Shown here one piece after another: positions 1-8,178 of a DNA stretch of 42,626 nt (position 1 is the stretch's first letter; each line of letters starts with the position of its first letter). The stretch is from JAIXWP01 sp044371755 (GTDB lineage Bacteria > Bacteroidota > Bacteroidia > Flavobacteriales_D > Sanyastnellaceae). The DNA is taken from assembly GCA_044371755.1 (NCBI GenBank), contig JBILSZ010000014.1:1-42626 (forward strand), written 5' to 3'. The notes below the pieces were generated by a model. It searched no databases, had not been told where the DNA came from, and saw only the letters and a list, made by a program, of their open reading frames with translations. A program made the translations under genes and the position numbers.

Positions 1-487
1 CTGGTGACATGTAAGGGTTATTTGAAATAAAATTTTTAACCCAAGTCTTCTCACCTTCTGATGGTAGGCGCACGAAAAAACGCTTGTAGGTTTCTTCGAT
101 GAATCCATCCAAATCAGCCATCATTTCCTCTTGACTAGGCAACTGCACCGAACTCGTATTAAACAAATTTGAAATGAGTACTTCTCTCGCCAACTCTTGA
201 TCTCCAATACTCATGAAGCATTGATTCAATTCGAAAACGATATCTGTAGAAATTCCAGTTTGGAAAAGATTGGTGAAAAGAATAGAGACGAATTGTTCGT
301 TCGATTTCATGCGCACTTTGTCGGCGCTGCTATCGTACAATTCAACTTCATTCAACTCAAAAACACCTTCCTGTTCCTTTTTACAAGAAGCCAGTGCAGC
401 GGCGGTAGCCGTGGCCAACAAGGCGAGGCGACCCAACTTAGAATCGCCCTCCACAATTTTTGTATAATTAGAATCCTGCATACTCAT
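1..487 (-). CDS. Lipoprotein of unknown function (partial, C-terminus outside window)
   Basis: This minus-strand gene starts at 487 and runs off the left edge, so about 160 N-terminal residues are visible. Translation begins MSMQDSNYTK. A hydrophobic Ala/Leu stretch follows and ends in LASC-KKE, a Bacteroidota-style lipobox, so the product is probably an outer-membrane lipoprotein. The visible remainder is mostly helical and charged and matches no family I recognise. Its last visible part (FVRLPSEGEKTWVKNF) resembles the tail of the next gene upstream (VYFALLAREATSTEVV) in spacing and hydrophobic pattern, so the two may be distant relatives. The start codon lies inside the 3' end of the upstream gene (20-nt overlap), which implies translational coupling. 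An in-frame ATG at 481 is an alternative start. Confidence 0.75.
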   Translation of the reverse strand, partial: MSMQDSNYTKIVEGDSKLGRLALLATATAAALASCKKEQEGVFELNEVELYDSSADKVRMKSNEQFVSILFTNLFQTGISTDIVFELNQCFMSIGDQELAREVLISNLFNTSSVQLPSQEEMMADLDGFIEETYKRFFVRLPSEGEKTWVKNFISNNPYMSP

Positions 488-1391
488 CGGAAATTAGAAT
501 TTCTTTTTGAACTCCTGAATAATTTGAACCTTGACGATAAATCTGGACACGCGACACCACTTCTGTAGAAGTGGCCTCCCGGGCTAGCAATGCAAAGTAT
601 ACCCAACGCACATAGCCCTCATCAAACTCGTTTGAGTTTACCAATACATTCAAGTATTCTGTCTTACTGTTTACCGCATTTCCAAACAATACTCCCGATC
701 CATTGAATTCGATAGCATCCTCCACTCCCTCATATTCTGAAAGAGTAGGGAAACGCGCAAAACAATCATCAAAAGATGCATTGATGAAATTGAATGTATT
801 CATGTTGATTTCATCATAAAGTGCATTAAACATCATCCGACTGCACATTTCTTCTAGCAGTATCTCTCCGTTCATCAACTCCTCTCTGCTGTCCATTACC
901 GCTAGAATTTTGTTTGCCTCCAAGGTTAAAATTTGATAGGCCAGAACGTTTCCATTCAGGCTATCCTGAGTGGCGAGAATTCTGTAGAGATAATACTCAT
1001 CTGTTATTGTTCCGTCTGACGCGCCCTCCAGAAATCTGCCTTTTTGATCTTCATAAAACTTTCGGATGTAAGCCTCACGATACGAGCCCTCGCCAGGCAG
1101 GGGATTTATAGAGGTCATTATTTTATTCACTAAAGCTGTACGCGACTCTACTGACGCATTTGTGGAACGCAAAACATCCACCTCCGCGATCATCTCCACA
1201 TCCGTTGGTTCGCGTCCGATCAAATCAATGAAGAGACGATTGACATAATTTTCGATTAGCAGTCGCGGGATTTCGTTGTATTCAGGAATATCGTTTCCGG
1301 TAAAGACAACCTCCTCTTTTTCTTTTTTACAAGAAAATGAAAAGACAACGAGAAACAGTACCGCGTACAGTAAGTTGATTGAAGGTTTCAT
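468..1391 (-). CDS. Lipoprotein of unknown function
   Basis: A 307-residue protein with a short hydrophobic N-terminus ending FSFSC-KKEKEE, a lipobox followed by lysines, so a lipid-anchored envelope protein is likely. A segment near residues 48-62 (YVNRLFIDLIGREPT) recalls the 'xFVxxLYxDLLGRxPT' pattern of DUF1549 and DUF4214-like proteins. That resemblance is weak and I assign no function. The C-terminal part (VYFALLAREATSTEVV) repeats a similar 'aLLxReaT' pattern. The gene forms an overlapping pair with the partial lipoprotein downstream. On the minus strand a TATATTGC box (1396-1403) sits 4 nt before the ATG, giving a very short leader. Both proteins are probably co-exported and may act together. 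Confidence 0.75.
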   Translation of the reverse strand: MKPSINLLYAVLFLVVFSFSCKKEKEEVVFTGNDIPEYNEIPRLLIENYVNRLFIDLIGREPTDVEMIAEVDVLRSTNASVESRTALVNKIMTSINPLPGEGSYREAYIRKFYEDQKGRFLEGASDGTITDEYYLYRILATQDSLNGNVLAYQILTLEANKILAVMDSREELMNGEILLEEMCSRMMFNALYDEINMNTFNFINASFDDCFARFPTLSEYEGVEDAIEFNGSGVLFGNAVNSKTEYLNVLVNSNEFDEGYVRWVYFALLAREATSTEVVSRVQIYRQGSNYSGVQKEILISDEYAGF

Positions 1392-1500
1392 AGTGGCAAT
1401 ATAAGAAGATTTTCCTTGAACTGCTTTCTCGCAACGAATTATGAATGAAGATATTGTTATGGAAAAAAGAGGTTATCAACCGCCAAAAAGATCGAATGTC

Positions 1501-1508
1501 TATATTTG
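1501..1508 (+). promoter_or_regulatory. Bacteroidota -7 box (TATATTTG) of panB
   Basis: TATATTTG matches the TAnnTTTG -7 consensus exactly and ends 4 nt before the ATG at 1513. No TTG is visible at the proper -33 spacing. The position argues for the downstream ATG as the start and for a leaderless or near-leaderless mRNA. Confidence 0.5.
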
Positions 1509-1512
1509 CCCT

Positions 1513-2328
1513 ATGTCGTCGCATAAAGAAGTAAAAAGAATCACCACCAATACTCTTCAGGAAATGAAGAATCGGGGTGAAAAAATATCCATGTTAACAG
1601 CCTATGACTTCTCCATGGCCAAGATTGTGGATATGGCTGGAATTGACGTCATACTCGTAGGCGACTCTGCCTCCAATGTAATGGCAGGTCACGAAACCAC
1701 CTTGCCCATTACCCTTGATCAAATGATCTATCACGCTCAAAGTGTGGTGCGCGCGGCAAAAAGAAGTTTGGTAGTTGTAGATATGCCTTTTGGTTCTTAT
1801 CAAGGAAACTCGAAGGAAGCCCTTAATTCGGCCATTCGAATCATGAAAGAAACTGGCGGCCACGCTGTAAAAATGGAAGGCGGAGAAGAAATCAAAGACT
1901 CCATCCAACGCATCCTCACCGCGGGTATTCCTGTGATGGGTCACCTTGGATTGACACCACAAAGTATCTATAAGTTTGGGACATATCAAGTACGAGCGAA
2001 AGAACAAGAAGAAGCTGATCGACTTTTGAGCGATGCTAAACTATTAGACGAGTGCGGCTGTTTTGCCATTGTGCTTGAAAAGATTCCAGCAGCCCTCGCC
2101 GCAAAAGTTGCTGCATCTGTAAATGTACCCGTGATTGGTATAGGCGCCGGTGCAGACGTAGATGGACAAGTGCTCGTGTTGCACGACATGCTCGGCATCA
2201 CCCAAGAATTTTCTCCTCGATTCTTGAGACGATATCTCAACGCTGGAGAACTGATGATTGGCGCTGTAGAACAATATGTGAAGGATGTAAAAAGTAAGGA
2301 TTTTCCGAATACGTCGGAACAATATTAG
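1513..2328 (+). CDS. panB: 3-methyl-2-oxobutanoate hydroxymethyltransferase
   Basis: PanB transfers a hydroxymethyl group from methylenetetrahydrofolate to 3-methyl-2-oxobutanoate, giving ketopantoate, the first committed step of pantothenate and CoA synthesis in the cytoplasm. The 271-residue protein carries the family signatures: LTAYDFSMAKIVDMAG near the N-terminus, LVGDSASNVMAGH (metal-binding Asp), VVDMPFGSY, a KMEGGEE strand, PVMGHLGLTPQS and PVIGIGAGADVDGQVLVLHDMLG. Length fits the family (about 265-275). An in-frame ATG at 1441 would add 24 residues that look unlike PanB and would place the -7 box inside the coding region, so I chose 1513. The next gene, an RluA-type pseudouridine synthase, follows after 45 nt and may be co-transcribed. 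Confidence 0.95.
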   Translation: MSSHKEVKRITTNTLQEMKNRGEKISMLTAYDFSMAKIVDMAGIDVILVGDSASNVMAGHETTLPITLDQMIYHAQSVVRAAKRSLVVVDMPFGSYQGNSKEALNSAIRIMKETGGHAVKMEGGEEIKDSIQRILTAGIPVMGHLGLTPQSIYKFGTYQVRAKEQEEADRLLSDAKLLDECGCFAIVLEKIPAALAAKVAASVNVPVIGIGAGADVDGQVLVLHDMLGITQEFSPRFLRRYLNAGELMIGAVEQYVKDVKSKDFPNTSEQY

Positions 2329-2373
2329 GAAGTTTAACGAAGCGGTCATTGACCGCATATTATTTAATAAGTA

Positions 2374-3141
2374 ATGGAAAATAACGAATCCCAGAACGCC
2401 CGTCGCGACTGGATCACGGTTCCCAAAGAACCCATCGTAATGAGCAATGTTGACAACATTCGCGTGCTCTACGAAGACAATCACATCATCGCAATCAACA
2501 AGCGCAACTCTGATATTATCCAAAGTGATATTTCAGGTGACACCACCCTTTGCGAAGTGGTAAAAGGTTATGTGAAATACAAATACAACAAACCAGGCCT
2601 TGCCTTTATTGGCACCGTACACCGCCTCGACCGTCCGGTGAGCGGAGTGGTGTTGTACGCTCGGACTACCAAGGCACTCAACCGCCTCACGAACATGTTC
2701 AAGTTCCGAGAGGTTCAAAAAACATATTGGGCAGTGGTGAAAGGTATGCCACCGCAACAAGAAGGCACAGTGATCAACTATTTGTGGAAAGATGAAAAGC
2801 AAAACAAAACGTTTGCATTCAACGAACCTGCTGCTAATAGAAAAGAATCTGAGTTGAGTTATAAAGTGATTGGTCAGGGCGATAACTATACTTTCTTGGA
2901 AGTATATCCCAAAACAGGCCGACATCACCAAATCAGAGCAACACTGAGCAGTCTGGGATGTCCAATTAAGGGAGATATCAAGTACGGCAGTCGTCGCACC
3001 AATGAAAACGCGAGTATTCATTTGCATGCGCGTAAAATAGAATTCATGCATCCCGTGAAAAAAACACCCGTATGCATTGTGGCTCAACCGCCCGAAGACA
3101 TCCTATGGGATGAATTTTTAAAAATTTCGTTAGACCTGTAA
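2374..3141 (+). CDS. RluA-family RNA pseudouridine synthase
   Basis: This enzyme isomerises uridine to pseudouridine in rRNA or tRNA. The catalytic motif is clear: HRLDRPVSGVVLYART with nucleophile Asp near residue 86. It is followed by KTYWAVVKG, the YPKTGRHHQIR block and LGCPIKGDIKYG, all hallmarks of the RluA/RluD family. No N-terminal S4 domain is visible, so it resembles the short RluA/TruC type. About 255 residues. An internal ATG at 2440 (MSNVDNIRVLYEDNH) would remove 22 residues that lie outside the conserved domain and could be the true start. The target position cannot be read from the sequence. Confidence 0.9.
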   Translation: MENNESQNARRDWITVPKEPIVMSNVDNIRVLYEDNHIIAINKRNSDIIQSDISGDTTLCEVVKGYVKYKYNKPGLAFIGTVHRLDRPVSGVVLYARTTKALNRLTNMFKFREVQKTYWAVVKGMPPQQEGTVINYLWKDEKQNKTFAFNEPAANRKESELSYKVIGQGDNYTFLEVYPKTGRHHQIRATLSSLGCPIKGDIKYGSRRTNENASIHLHARKIEFMHPVKKTPVCIVAQPPEDILWDEFLKISLDL

Positions 3142-3185
3142 TTAAAATTATGTTAGGAAATCAATCAAGGTGACTTTCAGCACCC

Positions 3186-3214
3186 TTTGTGATTTTCATG
3201 CTAATGTATATTTG
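3186..3214 (+). promoter_or_regulatory. trxB promoter, TTTG-N17-TATATTTG
   Basis: A -33 TTTG (3186-3189) and a -7 TATATTTG (3207-3214) are separated by 17 nt, which matches the Bacteroidota housekeeping sigma consensus. The -7 box lies 22 nt before the trxB ATG, and the leader is A-rich rather than carrying a Shine-Dalgarno sequence. Confidence 0.75.
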
Positions 3215-3236
3215 ACACAAATAAAAAAAATTAGAC

Positions 3237-4190
3237 ATGAGCGAAGCAAAAGAACATGTAAAATGCCTCATCATTGGTAGCGGTCCTGCGGGATACACTG
3301 CCGCCATCTACGCTGCACGTGCAGACATGAAACCCCTTATGTATCAAGGGATGCAACCAGGAGGACAACTAATGGAGACCACCGACGTTGACAATTTCCC
3401 AGGATATCCTGACGGCGTTCATGGACCAAAAATGATGGAAGATTTGATGAATCAAGCCAAGAGATTCGAAACGGATATAAGAAATGGATTTGTGACCAAG
3501 GTAGATTTTAGTGGTCCAAAGCACTATGTGGAAATCGATAATGGCAAACACAGCATTTCTGCTGACAGCATTATCATCTCTACTGGCGCATCTGCCAAAT
3601 GGCTCGGCCTTCCAAGCGAAACCAGACTTCGTGAAGCAGGTGGTGGCGTGAGCGCTTGTGCTGTTTGTGATGGTTTCTTCTATCGCGGACAAGACGTGGC
3701 CATCGTAGGTGCGGGTGATACTGCCGCAGAAGAAGCGACATACCTCGCAAAGCTTTGCAAAAAAGTTTACATGATCGTACGCAGTGATAAAATGCGCGCT
3801 TCAAAAGCGATGCAACACCGTGTGGAGCAAACCGCCAACATTGAAGTATTATGGAATACTGAAACAAAAGAAATCCTAGGTGAAAGTGGCGTAGAAGGCG
3901 CATTGTTTGTCAACAACAAAACGGGCGAAGAACGCAAAATCGATATCACTGGTTTCTTCGTAGCCATCGGTCACAAACCCAATACAGATGTTTTCAAACC
4001 ATGGATTGACATGGATGAAACTGGTTATATTCTCAATGTACCAGGAACGTCAAAAACCAATGTGGAAGGTGTATTTGTGGCGGGCGACGCGGCTGATAAA
4101 ACATACCGTCAGGCAGTGACTGCCGCTGGAACGGGCTGTATGGCTGCATTAGATGCGGAACGATATTTGGCATCAAAGGGTATCCATTAA
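3237..4190 (+). CDS. trxB: Thioredoxin-disulfide reductase
   Basis: TrxB uses NADPH and FAD to reduce oxidised thioredoxin in the cytoplasm. The 317-residue sequence has the FAD-binding GSGPAGYTAAIYAAR at the N-terminus, the redox-active CAVCDGFFYRG, the NADPH-binding GAGDTAAEEATYL and the C-terminal GVFVAGDAAD FAD motif. Domain order and length are those of low-molecular-weight TrxB. It has its own promoter. A strong intrinsic terminator begins 31 nt past its stop codon, inside the next reading frame. With bshB1 about 2 kb away, thiol redox functions recur in this neighbourhood, though the two genes are not in one operon. Confidence 0.97.
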   Translation: MSEAKEHVKCLIIGSGPAGYTAAIYAARADMKPLMYQGMQPGGQLMETTDVDNFPGYPDGVHGPKMMEDLMNQAKRFETDIRNGFVTKVDFSGPKHYVEIDNGKHSISADSIIISTGASAKWLGLPSETRLREAGGGVSACAVCDGFFYRGQDVAIVGAGDTAAEEATYLAKLCKKVYMIVRSDKMRASKAMQHRVEQTANIEVLWNTETKEILGESGVEGALFVNNKTGEERKIDITGFFVAIGHKPNTDVFKPWIDMDETGYILNVPGTSKTNVEGVFVAGDAADKTYRQAVTAAGTGCMAALDAERYLASKGIH

Positions 4191-4196
4191 TTTTTT

Positions 4197-4907
4197 ATGA
4201 CATTATTCAACCCACATATTAAAAGGTCAGCATTCGTGCTGACCTTTTTTATTGCCACCACATTGTGTGCGGCACAGACCTTCTCCAAAGAACAACTTCT
4301 TGGAAAAATAACGCCTTCGAAGGATACCAATTTCACCTTGATAGCAGCGAAGCATACAGATAAAAAAAATATTTATTTGAATAAAAAAGCTTACAAAGCA
4401 TTTGAAGAAATGTCTGCGGCTGCGGCTAAAGAAGGTATTCAAATTAAAATCATCTCTGCAACAAGAACCTTTGAAGCTCAAAAAGCTATTTGGGAAAAAA
4501 AATGGGTTCGCTCCGACTATGTAAAATTCCCAGAACAGCAGCGCGTAAAAGAAATCATGAAATATAGTTCGATGCCCGGAACCTCCCGCCATCATTGGGG
4601 TACAGACATTGACATCAACAGCTTGGAAAACTCATATTTCGAAAAAACCGAAGGAAAAAAATTATACCAATGGATGCTTGCAAACGCAGCAAGCTTTGGA
4701 TTTTATCAGACCTACACATCGAAGTCTGGTGGTCGCACGGGATATGAAGAAGAAAAATGGCATTGGAGCTATTTGCCCATCGCAGAACCAATGCTCACTG
4801 AATATCAAAAGACTATAGAATACAATGATATCAATGGTTTCAGTGGCTCACAATATGCCGCTGTAAATAAAGTCATCGAGGAATACGTGCTTGGAATTTT
4901 AAAATAA
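4197..4907 (+). CDS. VanY-like D-alanyl-D-alanine carboxypeptidase (M15B family)
   Basis: A predicted zinc peptidase that trims the terminal D-Ala from peptidoglycan stems. The N-terminus is a signal peptide (IKRSAFVLTFFIATTLCAAQ), so it acts in the periplasm. The zinc motif SRHHWGTDID fits SxHxxGxxxD, and the third ligand lies in EEKWHW (ExxWH). The conserved SATRTFEAQKAIWEKKW helix is typical of VanY/DacB-like M15B enzymes. Length is 236 residues. The gene starts only 6 nt after trxB, and its signal-peptide codons contain a 12-bp perfect hairpin plus T-run that should terminate trxB transcripts. A shorter GTG start at 4236 would lose the basic residues of the signal peptide, so ATG 4197 is preferred. 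Confidence 0.85.
   Translation: MTLFNPHIKRSAFVLTFFIATTLCAAQTFSKEQLLGKITPSKDTNFTLIAAKHTDKKNIYLNKKAYKAFEEMSAAAAKEGIQIKIISATRTFEAQKAIWEKKWVRSDYVKFPEQQRVKEIMKYSSMPGTSRHHWGTDIDINSLENSYFEKTEGKKLYQWMLANAASFGFYQTYTSKSGGRTGYEEEKWHWSYLPIAEPMLTEYQKTIEYNDINGFSGSQYAAVNKVIEEYVLGILK
4221..4250 (+). terminator. Intrinsic terminator inside the VanY-like gene
   Basis: AAAAGGTCAGCA (4221-4232) pairs perfectly with TGCTGACCTTTT (4237-4248) across a TTCG tetraloop, followed by more T. This is a textbook Rho-independent terminator, well placed for trxB but lying within codons 9-18 of the next gene. Confidence 0.85.
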
Positions 4908-4937
4908 AAAAGCCGACATCTTTCGATATCGGCTTTT
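4907..4937. terminator. Bidirectional terminator between vanY-like gene and tRNA-His
   Basis: AAAAAGCCGACATC, loop TTTC, then GATATCGGCTTTT. On the minus strand the only irregular pair becomes a G-T wobble, the loop reads GAAA and the hairpin ends in T6, so it should stop tRNA-His transcription. On the plus strand it serves the vanY-like gene. Confidence 0.8.
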
Positions 4938-4939
4938 GG

Positions 4940-5012
4940 GGTGATCGATGGGGATCGAACCCACGACAGCCAGAACCACAATCTGGAGCTCTACCAACTG
5001 AGCTACGACCAC
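4940..5012 (-). tRNA. tRNA-His (GTG)
   Basis: The reverse complement folds as a tRNA. The acceptor arms GTGGTCG and CGATCAC pair, the anticodon stem CCAGA/TCTGG holds loop TTGTGGT with anticodon GTG, and the T arm carries GGTTCGATC. The base before the 5' end is G (G-1) and the discriminator is C, both specific to tRNA-His. The 3' CCA is not encoded. Confidence 0.95.
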
Positions 5013-5081
5013 CATAACAGGGGCGCAAAATAAATACCTTTTCACGACTTATGCAAATATGTTTTTCTTTTTAGTCCTTTG

Positions 5082-5088
5082 TACCTTG
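5082..5088 (+). promoter_or_regulatory. Possible -7 box of the glycosyltransferase gene
   Basis: TACCTTG ends 8 nt before ATG 5097 and is one T short of TAnnTTTG. It follows the same short-leader arrangement seen at other genes in the window. No convincing -33 element. Confidence 0.35.
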
Positions 5089-5096
5089 CTCCCCGA

Positions 5097-6248
5097 ATGA
5101 ATCAACAACCCAAAACCCGCTTGAATGTGCTGTTTCTAGCATCATGGTTTCCAAATAAAGGAATACCAACATTGGGTAATTTCATTCTAAGACATGCTCA
5201 AGCCGTGAATGAATTTCACAATGTACATGTGCTTTATGTATGCAAATCGCCGGATAATTCAAGCAGTTTCGTCTTTGATGAATCGAATACAGAGAATATC
5301 AAAACCCTTGTAGTCTATTATCCCCAAAGCATTTGGCCACTATTTGGAAAGGTATTCGGGTTTTACAAAGGATTGCGAAAGTTGACTCGCGAAAAAAAAC
5401 TAAGTTTCGATATTATTCATTCCAATGTTCTTTGGAAAGATGGATGGATGGCTACGGTTGCTTCGCGCAAACTAAACATTCCTTTCGTACTCACAGAACA
5501 CTGGACGGGCTATCATGAAACTCAGCGTGGTAAACTGAAAGGATGGCAAAAGAGATATTTAATTCGAATGGGCCAGAAGGCTGGCATTATTATGCCCGTG
5601 TCGAAAGACCTTGCGTCAGCAATGCAAGCATTCGGTATTAAAAACAACTATGTCGGAGTTCCCAACGTGGTGAATACCGATATTTTTCATTTTACAGAAA
5701 AAAATCAAAAGACTTATCAGTTCTTACATATCTCCACGCTAAACGACGAACACAAAAACATTTCGGGAATTCTAAAAACTTGGAAAAAGGCATACGAAAA
5801 ACGTCAAGACATTCATTTAAAAATTGGTGGTGACGGCCCTGTAGATGAATGGCGCGAATACGCCCGTTATATAGGCATAGCAGATGACTCCATTACTTTT
5901 TTTGGTGAAAAAAAATGGGATGAAGTGGCATTACTAATGAACGAATCGCATTGCTTGATTCAATTTAGCAACTATGAAAATCTACCTTGTGTTATTGTGG
6001 AGTCACTCAGCTCAGGCAACTATGTCATCAGCACCAATGTAGGTGGAATACCAGAATATATTAACTCTTCAAACGGCGTACTCATTGAAAAAAAAGACGA
6101 ACGTGCACTCTTAAACGCCATCTTAGAAATGCCTGAAAAGACGCATTTGATTGAAAGAAAAAAATTGAGCGAAGACTCAAAGGAGATTTTTTCAATGAAA
6201 CAAATCGGTCAACAAATTAGCGATGTATACATCTCCGTTTTGAAGTAA
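5097..6248 (+). CDS. GT4-type glycosyltransferase
   Basis: A 383-residue GT-B fold glycosyltransferase, probably transferring a sugar from a nucleotide sugar in polysaccharide, LPS or glycolipid assembly at the cytoplasmic membrane. The N-terminal domain opens NVLFLASWFPNKGIPTLGNF, the usual start of family-4 enzymes with this ASW(F/Y)P signature. The C-terminal donor-binding domain has IGGDGPVDEW, then ENLPCVIVESLSSGNYVIST with the E-x7-E motif, then NVGGIPEYI. An upstream TTG at 5079 is possible, but ATG 5097 better fits the start and the -7 box. It stands alone between a tRNA and the convergent bshB1, so the acceptor is unknown. It does not look like BshA despite its neighbour. Confidence 0.88.
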   Translation: MNQQPKTRLNVLFLASWFPNKGIPTLGNFILRHAQAVNEFHNVHVLYVCKSPDNSSSFVFDESNTENIKTLVVYYPQSIWPLFGKVFGFYKGLRKLTREKKLSFDIIHSNVLWKDGWMATVASRKLNIPFVLTEHWTGYHETQRGKLKGWQKRYLIRMGQKAGIIMPVSKDLASAMQAFGIKNNYVGVPNVVNTDIFHFTEKNQKTYQFLHISTLNDEHKNISGILKTWKKAYEKRQDIHLKIGGDGPVDEWREYARYIGIADDSITFFGEKKWDEVALLMNESHCLIQFSNYENLPCVIVESLSSGNYVISTNVGGIPEYINSSNGVLIEKKDERALLNAILEMPEKTHLIERKKLSEDSKEIFSMKQIGQQISDVYISVLK

Positions 6249-6950
6249 TCAATCCAAGTCGAATAGATCTTTCACACCTACTACTCTATCGGTGATAAAT
6301 CCTTCAGCCAGCAAATAGCCGGCGGGTCGTCCGAAATCCATGCAACGTGATTTTAAAAAATCGAAAAACTCCGCGCCGCTTATCGGAGTGGCAGGTTCGG
6401 TAGAATTTGGATTAAAAAACTGAGATCCATAGCAAAGCAGGGCTTCAATCTTTTTGTCCCAGAATTCTGTGACATCGACTACAAAATCAGGCTTGTTGTA
6501 ATAGTCTTGGTTGAACATATACACTGATTTTGGTCTCCAATGTTGCTGTCCGGTTTCAATTTTTCTCAGGCCGCTATAAAAGCAAGCATCACGAACCAAC
6601 TTCGAAGCCTTGCCATGATCTGGATGACGATCAGAAGGCGCGTTGGTGAGCACTATCTCTGGTTGATATTTCCGAATCACCTCAATTATCAATTTAACAT
6701 TCTCAGGGCTGTGTAGAAAAAAACAATCTTCCATCGCCAAATTCTCTCTCACAGAAATGCCCATTACTTTGCTGGCAGCATCGGCTTCCTTCAAACGCAG
6801 CTCACCTGAGCCCCTGCTGCCCATCTCGCCCATAGTCAAATCCACAATGCCTACTTTTTTACCTTGAGCAATCGCACGAAGTACTGTTCCCCCTGCACTG
6901 ATTTCTACGTCATCGGGATGCGCGGCAATGGCAAGAATGTCTAATTTCAT
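6249..6950 (-). CDS. bshB1: Bacillithiol-type N-acetylglucosamine deacetylase (LmbE/PIG-L family)
   Basis: BshB1 removes the acetyl group from GlcNAc-malate in bacillithiol synthesis. The 233-residue protein starts MKLDILAIAAHPDDVEIS, holding the zinc-binding HPDD motif. It continues with DLTMGEMGSRGSGELRLKEA, typical of BshB1, and SDRHPDHGKAS with the third zinc His. The longer frame back to 7043 adds 31 residues of non-conserved sequence, so I placed the start at 6950. Its stop codon abuts the stop of the convergent glycosyltransferase with no gap. bshA and bshC are not in the window. Bacillithiol occurs in many Bacteroidota, so the role is plausible but rests on family similarity. A related sugar deacetylase is the alternative. 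Confidence 0.85.
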   Translation of the reverse strand: MKLDILAIAAHPDDVEISAGGTVLRAIAQGKKVGIVDLTMGEMGSRGSGELRLKEADAASKVMGISVRENLAMEDCFFLHSPENVKLIIEVIRKYQPEIVLTNAPSDRHPDHGKASKLVRDACFYSGLRKIETGQQHWRPKSVYMFNQDYYNKPDFVVDVTEFWDKKIEALLCYGSQFFNPNSTEPATPISGAEFFDFLKSRCMDFGRPAGYLLAEGFITDRVVGVKDLFDLD

Positions 6951-7115
6951 TTTGTTAAATTGAGATCGCAAAAATAGGTTGTAGAGGTGAACTGATTTAC
7001 TCAAAAAAATATTCGTCGGCAAAAACCCGCGATTCATCGGCAAAACCTCAATTCGTTAAGTTCATTATTAACGTTTCGTTGACAAGATTTTATGAAATAC
7101 TCACATTCATGAGAA

Positions 7116-7123
7116 TATTTTTG
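7116..7123 (+). promoter_or_regulatory. -7 box (TATTTTTG) before the M23 peptidase
   Basis: TATTTTTG matches TAnnTTTG and lies 6 nt before ATG 7130. It lacks a good -33 TTG. It supports 7130 over the upstream starts at 7079 and 7109. Confidence 0.4.
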
Positions 7124-7129
7124 CACCCG

Positions 7130-8101
7130 ATGAACAACCTGCGCAATTTTCTTTCGTCTTCTTTGCTATTTGCTCTATTTTTTGGAGCAAAGTTGGCCAA
7201 CGCGCAAGGTTATGAGGAGTCTGCCCTCGAATTAATGTCGGACACCGCTTCTTGGGAAAATTTCGAGGACAGTCACGTGGGAGGAGCATTCGATGCTTCT
7301 ACTTATGATTATACTATATTTTCTGAAGAGTCTTTTGATATGGGAATCTGGACAGTGTCTGATTCGATAGCCCGCATTCCTGCCTATGACATGTATTGCA
7401 ATTGGGACACTAAAAATCTTTTTGTCGTAAAGACTGGCAAAGAAACTCTAGAAGAGCCTCTAGACCTCAAATTGTGTCATGAAGTGTGTGACTTCGTTTA
7501 CCCCGCCGCTGGTGCCATTACTTCTCCTTTCGGTCCACGTTGGGGGCGAATGCACTACGGACTTGATATTGATCTAGAAACAGGTGATCCTGTATCAGCT
7601 GCCTTTGAAGGAATGGTTCGTATTTCTCAGTACAGTCCCTCCTATGGAAATGTTGTGGTGATAAGACACTCTAATGGTCTCGAGACGCTTTATGCCCACT
7701 TATCTGAACGTCTGGTAATGCCTGGTGCATATATTCAGGCTGGTGACACCATTGGTCTCGGAGGAAATACGGGACGTTCTTATGGATCTCACCTTCACTT
7801 TGAGGTACGCTTTAAAGGTGATGCCATTGATCCTAACTTGTTAATAGATCCCAATCAAAAACAATTACGCGATTGGGAATTTACCCTGCACCGAGCACAC
7901 TTCGATTATGTTAGTCCTGCTGCAAAAGAATATAGTGAAAAAGTTTCTCGTGCACGTTCAAACAAAGTTCACACTGTAAAAAGAGGTGAGACCTTAAGTG
8001 CTATTGCCAGAAAAAGAGGCACCACTGTTCAAAAGTTGTGTAAGCTCAACAAGATTCGCGAAACCTCTGTTATTCGCGAGGGTCAAAAGTTAAAATACTG
8101 A
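7130..8101 (+). CDS. Secreted M23 peptidoglycan endopeptidase with C-terminal LysM domain
   Basis: A 323-residue envelope hydrolase that likely cuts peptide cross-links in peptidoglycan. A signal peptide (FLSSSLLFALFFGAKLANAQ) is followed by a non-conserved region. The M23 (LytM) domain lies at about residues 140-245: ITSPFGPRWGRMHYGLDID supplies two zinc ligands (His, Asp), and GRSYGSHLHFEVRF supplies the HxH ligand and active-site His. The C-terminal LysM domain (VHTVKRGETLSAIARKRGT to REGQKLKY) binds glycan strands. All catalytic residues are present, so it is probably active rather than an EnvC-like regulator. It is transcribed alone, and the carotenoid promoters follow downstream. Confidence 0.9.
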   Translation: MNNLRNFLSSSLLFALFFGAKLANAQGYEESALELMSDTASWENFEDSHVGGAFDASTYDYTIFSEESFDMGIWTVSDSIARIPAYDMYCNWDTKNLFVVKTGKETLEEPLDLKLCHEVCDFVYPAAGAITSPFGPRWGRMHYGLDIDLETGDPVSAAFEGMVRISQYSPSYGNVVVIRHSNGLETLYAHLSERLVMPGAYIQAGDTIGLGGNTGRSYGSHLHFEVRFKGDAIDPNLLIDPNQKQLRDWEFTLHRAHFDYVSPAAKEYSEKVSRARSNKVHTVKRGETLSAIARKRGTTVQKLCKLNKIRETSVIREGQKLKY

Positions 8102-8178
8102 GGGTAAACGTCCTCGGTGGAAATCTACCTCAAAATTATCTCAAGTTGTGTTTTGATTCCCATTATCAAAATTTATTT

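Noticed and set aside
5097..6248. Glycosyltransferase as BshA, the partner of BshB1
   Set aside because: The N-terminus (LASWFPNKG) is unlike the usual BshA start, and the gene is convergent with, not in an operon with, bshB1.
8102..8135. Terminator after the M23 peptidase gene
   Set aside because: GAGG/CCTC and GGTGG/CTACC pairs are short and there is no T-run.
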